Source: Gemmataceae bacterium
GTDB lineage: Bacteria > Planctomycetota > Planctomycetia > Gemmatales > Gemmataceae
Direction: 5' to 3'
Assembly: GCA_009692005.1 (NCBI GenBank)
Contig: SHZZ01000001.1
Span: 1 to 64,000 of the forward strand
DNA: 64,000 bases
Shown: positions 53,342 through 60,725 of the stretch, piece by piece
Numbering within the stretch: position 1 is the first letter of the stretch
Layout: every line of letters starts with the position of its first letter
The notes under the pieces: model-generated
Seen by the model: only the letters and a program-made list of their open reading frames with translations
What the model was told of the DNA's origin: nothing
Databases searched by the model: none
Program-made: the position numbers and the translations under genes

Positions 53342-53971
53342 TCAACACAGATCCCCAGCCGCAACCATCGGCCCAATATGCGAAAAAATTTCTTCTTCCA
53401 CCTCGGCTTCTCCCCGCCAGCCATCTACCACCAGAATACTTTCCGGTTGATTCTTTGCCTCAAGCAAAAAACCCTGGCGGACTTTGGCAAAAAAACTGTC
53501 TGGAAGAGATTCCATGTTGTCGCTGGGCGAACCGGTCCTTTTTCTCGCCAGGGGAACCGGGATATCCAGGACAAAGGTCAGGCTAGGCAGGATTCCGCCG
53601 GTGGAGAGTTTTCCCGTTTGCCAAAGAAGGTCCGGGTCGAGACCGCTGGCGTGGCCTTGATAAACCACATTGGCCAGAAGGAAGCGGTCTGCAAGGACGA
53701 TCTTCCCCGCCGCCAGTGCGGGTTGAATGATCTCATCCACCAATTGTGCCCGGCTGGCCATGAAAAGCAGCGCCTGGCAGCGTGTGCCTGGGCGGGGTTC
53801 ACCATGCAACAGAATTTGCCGCAACTGCTTGCCGATGGCGGTTCCCCCCGGGTCGGCGCAGGTGACGACTTGCTTGCCCATTTTTTTTAGCCGACTTTCC
53901 AGCCGCCGGACCTGCGTGGATTTCCCGCAACCATCCAGGCCATCCAGGCTGAAAAAAAAACCCTTCGACAT
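53342..53971 (-). CDS. tmk: Thymidylate kinase
   Basis: A 209-residue enzyme that makes dTDP from dTMP. The P-loop is SLDGLDGCGKSTQVRRLE, followed by DPGGTAIGKQLRQIL, which resembles the DR/EPGGT region with Asp in place of the more common Glu, and VLADRFLLANVVYQGHASGLD for the DR(X) substrate-binding motif. The LID region is LARKRTGS. It is directly upstream of holB on the same strand and just downstream of lipA. Confidence 0.93.
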   Translation of the reverse strand: MSKGFFFSLDGLDGCGKSTQVRRLESRLKKMGKQVVTCADPGGTAIGKQLRQILLHGEPRPGTRCQALLFMASRAQLVDEIIQPALAAGKIVLADRFLLANVVYQGHASGLDPDLLWQTGKLSTGGILPSLTFVLDIPVPLARKRTGSPSDNMESLPDSFFAKVRQGFLLEAKNQPESILVVDGWRGEAEVEEEIFSHIGPMVAAGDLC

Positions 53972-53980
53972 GAATAGCCT

Positions 53981-54892
53981 TTAAGTGCAGGACTGAATGG
54001 AGGCTTTCGCCTCGCCGACCTTGGCCATTTCATCGGCATGATAGCTGGAGCGGACGAAAGGCCCGGCGACTACTTTCAGAAATCCCATGTGTCGGGCCAA
54101 CTCGGCCAGGTAATCGAATTCTTCCGGTGGAACATAACGGGCCACGCGCATATGTTTCAAAGTTGGCGCCAGGTATTGCCCCAGGGTCAAGGTATCGCAA
54201 TCAACTTGGCGCAAATCCGCGAAGACTCCCAAAAGCTCTTGGGTCGTTTCTCCCATGCCCAGCATAAGGCTGGATTTGGTGACGATTTTCCGGTCAATTT
54301 TCTTGGAATGCTGAAGAACGGCCAGGCTGCGGCGGTATTCGGCCCGCCCCCGGGCCTTCTTGTATAAACGGGGCACGGTTTCCATGTTGTGGTTAAACAC
54401 TTCGGGTTTCGCCGACAACACCGTTTCCACAGCCTGCAGGTTTCCCAGGAAATCGGGCGTTAAAACTTCCACCTGGGCTCCGGTCCGTTCTCTCACGGCG
54501 AGAATGCAACGGCGGAAGTGTTCAGCCCCGCCATCGGGCAGGTCGTCGCGAGTTACGGAAGTAATGACCACGAATTTTAAACCCAGCCGCGCCGCTGCCT
54601 CCGCCACTCGGGCCGGTTCATCGTCCTCAACATGCAAGGGTTCGCCCTTGGGCACTGAGCAAAATCCGCAGGGGCGCGTGCAGACATTTCCCAAAATCAT
54701 GAAGGTGGCTGTGCGGCGGGAATAGCATTCCGGCCGGTTTGGACAGCGGGCGTTTTCGCAAACCGTCTCCAGACCCAGTTCTTCTAGCAGGGATTGCGTG
54801 AAGTGGTTTTCATTCCCTGAAGGGAGCGGCCTTTTCATCCATGAGGGAAGCCGCTTTTGTGGCTTTTTTTCAACAACATTTAACTGCAGCAT
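53981..54892 (-). CDS. lipA: Lipoyl synthase
   Basis: A 303-residue radical SAM enzyme that inserts sulfur into octanoyl groups. The auxiliary cluster motif is CENARCPNRPEC (C-x4-C-x5-C) and the radical SAM cluster is CTRPCGFCSV (C-x3-C-x2-C). Further hallmarks are VITSVTRDDLPDGGAEHF, NHNMETVPRLYKKARGRAEYRRSL and LMLGMGETTQE. The C-terminal RSSYHADE motif carries the conserved Ser. The ATG at 54892 is chosen as it starts directly at the usual N-terminal region; a frame to 54964 is open but unconserved. No lipB or pdh genes are in the window. Confidence 0.95.
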   Translation of the reverse strand: MLQLNVVEKKPQKRLPSWMKRPLPSGNENHFTQSLLEELGLETVCENARCPNRPECYSRRTATFMILGNVCTRPCGFCSVPKGEPLHVEDDEPARVAEAAARLGLKFVVITSVTRDDLPDGGAEHFRRCILAVRERTGAQVEVLTPDFLGNLQAVETVLSAKPEVFNHNMETVPRLYKKARGRAEYRRSLAVLQHSKKIDRKIVTKSSLMLGMGETTQELLGVFADLRQVDCDTLTLGQYLAPTLKHMRVARYVPPEEFDYLAELARHMGFLKVVAGPFVRSSYHADEMAKVGEAKASIQSCT

Positions 54893-55317
54893 GCGAAGGG
54901 AGTTCTCCTTTTCGTCCAGAAGGTAGTTTAGTGTTTTTGCTTGGCCCAAGCCAACCCCAAGCATCGATTGAGCCCGTAGCCTGCGACGGCCTTGTCTTAT
55001 TTCCTACCCTGGGAACGCCAGGCTCCAGCCTGGCAGGTGAAGAAGCCGCGCTGGAGCGCGGCGATCCCAGGGAAGAACAAACCTCTCACCGAGGTCGCAA
55101 AGACTTTCAAGCTTGCATCGTCATCCGAGGCCCAAGGGTGCAAGCGTCAGCGACGGGTTTCGTTTTTTTTGGTCCCCACCCTCAATCCCTCTCCCTCACC
55201 GAAACATTCAGGTTAGGATTCTGCTCATGGTCAGGAATTGTTCCAATGAGAATCGCTCTTGCCAAGGGGAAACCGAGGCAGTAGCTTGAGAAAAGTTTTA
55301 ATGAACAAGGAGGCAGC
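54893..55317. other. Intergenic region with cloverleaf repeat
   Basis: About 425 bases between the divergent lipA and cyclophilin genes hold the 66-bp structured repeat listed separately (55007-55072). The rest shows no clear gene. An open reading frame of moderate length crosses it but has no ribosome binding site and its translation looks random. Confidence 0.5.
55007..55072. repeat. 66-bp cloverleaf-like palindromic repeat
   Basis: An outer 8-bp stem (CCCTGGGA 55007-55014, TCCCAGGG 55065-55072) encloses two perfect 8-bp hairpins: GCCAGGCT/AGCCTGGC (55017-55034, 2-base loop CC) and GCCGCGCT/AGCGCGGC (55045-55062, 2-base loop GG). The whole can fold as a three-way junction on either strand. 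The sequence style resembles intergenic palindromic repeats of Gemmata-like genomes and of cyanobacteria, which are usually present in many copies. Only one copy is in this window. Confidence 0.85.
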
Positions 55318-55902
55318 ATGTTAACTCGTTTCTTGATGGTACTCGGCGTGCTTGGGGCCATTTCCCCAGGAACCATGGCCCAGGAAAAAAATCCTCAAGT
55401 CCTGATCAAAACTTCCCTGGGTGATATCAAGGTGGAGTTAGACAAGAAAAACGCGCCAATTACCACGGCCAATTTTCTTTCCTATGTGGATGACAAATTC
55501 TACGACGGCACCGTTTTTCACCGGGTCATTCCCACTTTCATGATCCAGGGTGGCGGGATTGAAAAAGGATTGCAAACTGCAAAAACCATGGAGGATTTTG
55601 AAAAAAGGCAAAAGAAGACCAAGCCACCTATTAAGAATGAATCTGGCAACGGTCTTTCCAATGCAATCGGCGCCATTGCCATGGCAAGAACCAGTGAATT
55701 GGATAGCGCCACTTCCCAATTTTTCATCAATGTGGTTGATAACGAGCGGCTGGATGGCGCGAAATATTGCGCCTTTGGCAAAGTGGTTTCCGGCCTGGAA
55801 GTTGTCGACAAGATCCGCAAGGTAAAAACTCGAACGATTCAAGCCATTGGGGATGTTCCCGTGGTGGATGTGGTGATTATTTCCATAACCAAGATTCCCT
55901 AA
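55318..55902 (+). CDS. Exported cyclophilin-type peptidyl-prolyl isomerase
   Basis: A 194-residue cyclophilin with an N-terminal signal peptide (FLMVLGVLGAISPGTMAQE). The fold signatures are FLSYVDDKFYDGTVFHRVIPTFMIQGGG, with the catalytic Arg in FHRV, AMARTSELDSATSQFFINVVDN and KYCAFGKVVSGLEVVDKIRK. It should assist folding in the periplasm. AAGGAGG precedes the ATG at 55318 by a good distance. The neighbouring gene codes for a cytoplasmic cyclophilin that is very similar in its core, so the pair looks like a tandem duplication followed by gain or loss of the signal peptide. Confidence 0.93.
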   Translation: MLTRFLMVLGVLGAISPGTMAQEKNPQVLIKTSLGDIKVELDKKNAPITTANFLSYVDDKFYDGTVFHRVIPTFMIQGGGIEKGLQTAKTMEDFEKRQKKTKPPIKNESGNGLSNAIGAIAMARTSELDSATSQFFINVVDNERLDGAKYCAFGKVVSGLEVVDKIRKVKTRTIQAIGDVPVVDVVIISITKIP

Positions 55903-55928
55903 GAAAAGCAGCCAGGAAGGATAAATCA

Positions 55929-56459
55929 TTGAGTAATTCAATAGTTGTCGTGGAGACCTCCAAGGGCGCAATTCACCTGGAGTTGGAAGACGAAAAAGCC
56001 CCCAAGACCGTGGCCAATTTTCTCTCGTACGTGGATGACAAGTTCTACGATGGCACGATCTTCCACCGTGTGATCCTGGGCTTCATGGTCCAGGGGGGCG
56101 GATTTACGCCGGACATGAAGCAGAAAAAAACCAAACCGACGGTGCAAAATGAATCGGCCAATGGGCTGCAGAATTTGAAGGGCGCCGTTGCCATGGCCCG
56201 AACCAGTGAACCCCATAGCGCCTCCAGCCAATTTTTTATCAATGGCTCCAATAACCATTTCCTCGACAAGGCCCAGTCAGGCGATGGCGTGGGCTATTGC
56301 GTTTTTGGCAATGTGACGCAAGGGTTGGAAATTGTGGAAACCATCGAGAAATCCAAAACGGGGAATAAGCAAGGCATGTCCGATGTTCCCGTTGAAACTG
56401 TGACAATCATTTCCATCAAGCGCCTGCAATGGGATTTAATCCCTAGGGGAAGAGCATGA
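55929..56459 (+). CDS. Cytoplasmic cyclophilin-type peptidyl-prolyl isomerase
   Basis: A 176-residue cyclophilin without a signal peptide. FLSYVDDKFYDGTIFHRVILGFMVQGGG, AMARTSEPHSASSQFFINGSNN and GYCVFGNVTQGLEIVETIEK give the family and the catalytic Arg and Gln positions. The start is a TTG at 55929, with AAGGA about 7 bases upstream; the frame is open further into the previous gene but that extension reads as noise. It lies 26 bases after the exported cyclophilin, and its stop codon overlaps the ATG of the WD40 gene (ATGA), so all three are probably one operon. Confidence 0.88.
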   Translation: MSNSIVVVETSKGAIHLELEDEKAPKTVANFLSYVDDKFYDGTIFHRVILGFMVQGGGFTPDMKQKKTKPTVQNESANGLQNLKGAVAMARTSEPHSASSQFFINGSNNHFLDKAQSGDGVGYCVFGNVTQGLEIVETIEKSKTGNKQGMSDVPVETVTIISIKRLQWDLIPRGRA

Positions 56460-57487
56460 ATTCCTTGATTCTTGGAGTGTTGATAACCCTGGGTCAGCCA
56501 GCGCCAAAACCCCCTGCCCCTCCTGCTCTTCCAGCGATTCAACCGGCCAATGCCAAGGCTGGCTCCCTTTCCAATCCCCTGCCATTTCCCCCAATGGGCC
56601 TGGGATACTTAACTGCGCCGGAAACCTTGGTTGTTGTGGGTTGGGAAAATCAACTGATCCTTTGGAAAACAGATGTCTGGGCTGCAGCCACCGGCCCTGT
56701 GGCGGTCCCCAATGCCGGCCAAGGACCGGCGGCACGGATTACGGCATTTGCCTCTGCCAAAGGAATGTTTGCCTTGGCTGCACTTGAGGGGAAAATATTC
56801 CTCTACAAGGGAAGCGAGGGTAAACCGGGAACCACTTTAGAAGCGAAAAAACCGATCCGTGCCCTGGCCTTAGATTCCGAGGGAACCTTGCTGGCCGCAG
56901 GGTTTGAAGATGGCTCGATCCAGGTTTGGGAAGCGGCCACCGGGAAGCCAAAAAGCAATTGGCAGGCGGGGAGTGATTGGGTTACCGCCTTGGCCTTTTC
57001 TCCCGATGGGAAAATCCTGGCTGCGGGCACCAATGATGGATTTGTCCGGGTTCATGATGTTCAAGGGAAAAAAGTAGTTGAGTTTCTGGCACAGGCGCCG
57101 GTGGCCGCCAACACGCCTAAGCCCCCGGTTTTTCAAGTTGCTGCCTTGGCCTTTTCCCCAGATGGGAAATCCCTGGCCTGTTCCGGCGGGGATCCGGGAA
57201 TTCACCTTTTTCAGGCGAATGATGGAAAGTTCATAAGGACCTTGCCAGGCCACCAGGCACCGGTTACCAGCTTGCTCTTTCACCCCACGGGCAGTTTGTT
57301 GATCTCGACATCATGCGACAAAACGGTGAGGCTGTGGAATCCCGCTGGGAATTTGATCAAGACTCTTGAAGGCTCAAACGCCTGGGTGACTGGCGGCGCT
57401 TTTAATCAATCCTTCGATAGGCTTTTCACCACCAGCATTGATGGAACAGTTCGTTCATGGGATCTGGCGGATAAGCCCAAAAAATAA
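56456..57487 (+). CDS. WD40 repeat protein with N-terminal signal-like segment
   Basis: A 343-residue WD40 beta-propeller. A short hydrophobic start (LILGVLITLGQP) and a Pro/Ala-rich linker precede seven-bladed-like repeats such as IRALALDSEGTLLAAGFEDGSIQVWEAATGK, VTALAFSPDGKILAAGTNDGFVRVHDVQGK and VTSLLFHPTGSLLISTSCDKTVRLWNPAGN. These are classic GH-WD repeats with conserved Asp and Trp. A secreted scaffold role is likely; the short start makes export uncertain. It overlaps the upstream cyclophilin gene by four bases. It is convergent with the next gene, with a 7-base gap. Confidence 0.85.
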   Translation: MNSLILGVLITLGQPAPKPPAPPALPAIQPANAKAGSLSNPLPFPPMGLGYLTAPETLVVVGWENQLILWKTDVWAAATGPVAVPNAGQGPAARITAFASAKGMFALAALEGKIFLYKGSEGKPGTTLEAKKPIRALALDSEGTLLAAGFEDGSIQVWEAATGKPKSNWQAGSDWVTALAFSPDGKILAAGTNDGFVRVHDVQGKKVVEFLAQAPVAANTPKPPVFQVAALAFSPDGKSLACSGGDPGIHLFQANDGKFIRTLPGHQAPVTSLLFHPTGSLLISTSCDKTVRLWNPAGNLIKTLEGSNAWVTGGAFNQSFDRLFTTSIDGTVRSWDLADKPKK

Positions 57488-57494
57488 ACCCGGT

Positions 57495-59885
57495 CTAGGG
57501 CTTAATAGTAAGCCGAGTGTAAACCAAGGCTGTCCGGTCCGCGGTTTCGTAAAGATTTTCCATCAGGGTTTCCAGGGAGGGGACGGCCTTGCCCACCCAC
57601 TTATTCGTGAAACTGGTGGCCACTGTCACCGGCTTTTCAAAATTGATCTGTGTTTCCCCCTTGGCATTTCTGCCCAACAAGAGGAAGAAATCTTTCACCC
57701 CATGGACGCGCACATTGATGGTGTTGTTTCCGCGATCGGTCTTGCAGAAGAAACTGGCGGGTGAAAGATTGGCCTTCCAGTTGGTTGGGTAATTGATCCG
57801 GTTTTCTTGAATGGAGTTTGAGCCGATCCAGTAATACTTGGTGTCGCAGTAGCGAGTGGATTGGAATTCGTTACCCAGGACGGTTCCACCCCCGTCGGTG
57901 CCAAGTTGGCTCATGGGGAAGTTGCGAGTTTTAAAGCGCATCCAGTCGAAAATTGCCGGGGTTTCGGCCTTGAACCATTCCAACCCCCGTCCCTTGTATT
58001 GCACCCAGATCGAAGGAAAGCTCCTGGGCATCCAGTTATTGAATAGGGCGCGGGTTTTGGAATTCGGGTCGCCGGAGCGGTCGCCGCATACCACAAAAAA
58101 TGGCAAATACTGTCCGTTGCGCCAATATTTATCAATGTAAAAATCAGGCAAGCCGCTCATGGGAACAACCCCGGCAAACAGATCGGGGTGAGATAACCCG
58201 ATGTCATAGGCGATCTGGGCTCCTTGCTCGAGTCCAAACAAAAACACGCGGTCGGGATCGACAGGGAAATAAAATTTCAAGTCGCGGACAATGTCCAGGA
58301 TTTCGTGATGTTCCTTTTCGGAAAAAGCGTAGTTGCCTCCGCCGCCCCACCGGAACCCAGCCAGGATTGTGCCGTTCTCATCAGCAGCCGTTGACCATTG
58401 GGCCATTTGCTCAACGACCTTTTCTCCCTTTTTGGGGAAAAGGAACAAAAGTGGGTAAGTGCGATTTGGGGAATACTCCGGAGGTAGGCGGACCCAGTAG
58501 GTCAAATCTTTATTCCTGCCGGAGGGGATTTTTCTTTCAAAGGGGGAATTTCCCTTGGCGGCGGTGGCGGGCGCCAGGGAAAGGTAAGACATATTGCCGA
58601 GGATAGCCGCGACTTCATCAACCCGGGATTTTTCTCCGGTAGTGAAAGTTTTCAAGGCATCCAGGCGGGCGGCCAGGGTTTCTTCCTTCAGATATTGCCA
58701 GATAAACTGCCTGGTGTTCCACAAGGTTTTGGCTTGCCCGGGGTCGCTATTGGCAGCGGTATTTCCCAGGAGCCAGCCAGTTACCGCCAGGGAAGCAAGC
58801 GCTTCACATTTCTTTTTGATGGCCTCCGGGCCGGCGGCTTCCGCTTGCACCGCTTGGCTGAAAAATGTTTCCAGCCTTTCCACATTGGCCTCATTGAGTT
58901 CCAGAGAAATGGCATCGAGGGCATCAGGAAAGAAAGGGGCCAGCTTTTGATCCCGGTGCGCTTGCGCCGTTAGGTAAAGTTGTTTTCTCGTTTTTTCCAG
59001 CGATTCGTTGATTTTTTCCAGGCGCGATTGCAGGGTCTGAAGCCCGGTCAAGGTGTTCCCGCTGGCTTCCGCGGTGGGAAAGGAATCCAGGAGTTTTTTG
59101 GCTTCCTTAATCCTACCGGCTGCCTGGATTCTTTTGATTTTTTCCAACCTTTCGCGACCTCGTAATCCGGCCAGTGCTTCCAGTGCTTTTTTCCCCCGGT
59201 CTTCTTGGTCGGGGTGGTCGATCAGGATTTTCTTGATTTCATTTTCGGCATCGGAAAACCATCCCGCCTGGGCCAGAAAGTCAACGATGCGGAATTTTCT
59301 CGAGACCAATTCCTCAGGTTTAACATTTTTGGTGTTTTTGAAATCAGCATGATCTTCCAAGAGTTTCAGGCAGATTTCCGGGCCCAGTTCCTGGGTCAGA
59401 TACATGCAACTCCAGAAAAATTTATTGGTGGCATCCACCCGCGCCGCGTAGGAGGAAAGAAAACTCATGTGCTGGTATAAACCGACCACGCCCGCGGGGC
59501 TTTGGTAACGGAAGGTCCGTTCCCATTTTGCGTCCCATGGGGTCGATTCCAGTTCATGATGAAAGGGGGGCGGATTTTTTCCACCAGCGATGTAAATCGA
59601 TTTCGGGTGCACCCATTTTTCTTCTTGGGGAAGGTCCTTCTTTTCCAATGTCCGGACCATGCTGGGACTGAAATAAATTCTCCGGGCCCCGTCATCCACC
59701 ATGAAAAAGCCTTTGGGAATGTCGATGGGTTCCTTGCTGACTGGGTCAAATTCTGTGACGCTTTCGCGTTTGACGATTCCCTGCAGAATGAAACCGTCTT
59801 TCAAAATGACAATGTCGGCATAAAGTGGCCATACCGCCAAGGCGGCAATTCCCAGCAACAGGACTAAGCGCGCAATTAATTTCAT
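57495..59885 (-). CDS. Secreted esterase-like protein lacking the nucleophile serine
   Basis: A 796-residue protein with a signal peptide (LLLGIAALAVWPLYA). The N-terminal part (ADIVILKDGFILQGIVKRE) is a short SH3-like stretch, followed by a long helical region with coiled-coil-like patterns (residues 230-440). From about residue 470 there is a PHB-depolymerase or Feruloyl-esterase-like alpha/beta-hydrolase domain: VRLPPEYSPNRTYPLLFLFPKKG, DPDRVFLFGLEQGAQIAYDIG and FAGVVPMSGLPD. The nucleophile elbow reads GLEQG, with Glu553 where Ser should be, so it is probably not a normal esterase. A C-terminal beta-rich domain follows. The function is unknown. Confidence 0.75.
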   Translation of the reverse strand: MKLIARLVLLLGIAALAVWPLYADIVILKDGFILQGIVKRESVTEFDPVSKEPIDIPKGFFMVDDGARRIYFSPSMVRTLEKKDLPQEEKWVHPKSIYIAGGKNPPPFHHELESTPWDAKWERTFRYQSPAGVVGLYQHMSFLSSYAARVDATNKFFWSCMYLTQELGPEICLKLLEDHADFKNTKNVKPEELVSRKFRIVDFLAQAGWFSDAENEIKKILIDHPDQEDRGKKALEALAGLRGRERLEKIKRIQAAGRIKEAKKLLDSFPTAEASGNTLTGLQTLQSRLEKINESLEKTRKQLYLTAQAHRDQKLAPFFPDALDAISLELNEANVERLETFFSQAVQAEAAGPEAIKKKCEALASLAVTGWLLGNTAANSDPGQAKTLWNTRQFIWQYLKEETLAARLDALKTFTTGEKSRVDEVAAILGNMSYLSLAPATAAKGNSPFERKIPSGRNKDLTYWVRLPPEYSPNRTYPLLFLFPKKGEKVVEQMAQWSTAADENGTILAGFRWGGGGNYAFSEKEHHEILDIVRDLKFYFPVDPDRVFLFGLEQGAQIAYDIGLSHPDLFAGVVPMSGLPDFYIDKYWRNGQYLPFFVVCGDRSGDPNSKTRALFNNWMPRSFPSIWVQYKGRGLEWFKAETPAIFDWMRFKTRNFPMSQLGTDGGGTVLGNEFQSTRYCDTKYYWIGSNSIQENRINYPTNWKANLSPASFFCKTDRGNNTINVRVHGVKDFFLLLGRNAKGETQINFEKPVTVATSFTNKWVGKAVPSLETLMENLYETADRTALVYTRLTIKP

Positions 59886-60044
59886 GGCCGGATTATTTTA
59901 CCCCATTCAACTTTTGCCCATTGAATTCTAACCTATTCGCAACTGGGTGGAGCAATTCCGTTGTGGTATTCCCCACCCCCTGGGTAAACTATTTCGTAAT
60001 AACCCTTGGGATCCTGGCCTTGCCAACCTTTCTGGGCCTTTACC

Positions 60045-60494
60045 ATGCCAATCCGATTTAACTGCAGGCATTGCAAAACTCGGTTAAGTATTACACGGAA
60101 GAAATCCGGTTCCCAGGTGCAATGCCCCCACTGTTACAAATACCTTACAGTTCCGATTATTAAGGGGGGCAGCGGGCCCTCTTCAAAATTGGAATCGATG
60201 GACATTGACGATGTCGTGGTTTCGGAACCGACCAGGGATGCGTTACAACCCCCGCCGCCTCCCCCCATTTTGGAATCGGTTCCCGGAGAATATGACCTCC
60301 TCCCTGGCCCCGAGGAAGATTACGATGTTATCCGCATTGATCTCACATCCTTGCCTGCCGAAACAGGAGGCAGACCGAGTATTGGCCAAATGGTGCGGGC
60401 TCCTCTCTTTTGGGCATTGGTGGTTCTAATTTTGGTCATCGGTTTTGGCGGCGGCATGTTCCTTGCTCCTTTGTTAAAAGGAACGCCAAAATAA
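60045..60494 (+). CDS. Small zinc-ribbon membrane protein
   Basis: A 149-residue protein. Residues about 6-32 form a zinc ribbon: NCRHCKTRLSITRKKSGSQVQCPHCYKYL (two CxxC pairs separated by about 16 residues). An acidic and proline-rich stretch follows (QPPPPPPILE), and a C-terminal membrane helix (ALVVLILVIGFGGGMFLAPLL) anchors it. Such zinc-ribbon and one-helix proteins are common in planctomycetes with no known function. The ATG at 60045 is preferred over an upstream TTG at 60006, because it begins just before the conserved ribbon. Confidence 0.72.
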   Translation: MPIRFNCRHCKTRLSITRKKSGSQVQCPHCYKYLTVPIIKGGSGPSSKLESMDIDDVVVSEPTRDALQPPPPPPILESVPGEYDLLPGPEEDYDVIRIDLTSLPAETGGRPSIGQMVRAPLFWALVVLILVIGFGGGMFLAPLLKGTPK

Positions 60495-60534
60495 AGGGAA
60501 ATTGCGCCTGGTATTTTGGTAAGATAGGGTGGTT

Positions 60535-60616
60535 GGCGAAAGCGGTGATCAGGTGGAGTTTTTGCCTGTTCATCTTTTAGCGGTTACCATTCCTTGGTTA
60601 CCCAAAGGCTTTCGCC
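60535..60616. promoter_or_regulatory. Inverted repeat in the leader of the HEAT protein gene
   Basis: GGCGAAAGC (60535-60543) and GCTTTCGCC (60608-60616) are perfect 9-bp complements spanning 64 bases in the 231-base gap before the HEAT protein gene. They could bracket a structured 5' leader. No known riboswitch core is recognised. Confidence 0.3.
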
Positions 60617-60725
60617 ATTTTGAGCGATTTTTTTTCCAACATGAAAATCGCGGGCAATACTTTTTCCGGGATTATTGTTGAGCGATTCCCAATTCCTGAG
60701 CCTTGGCATTTTTTGGAGTTCCGCC

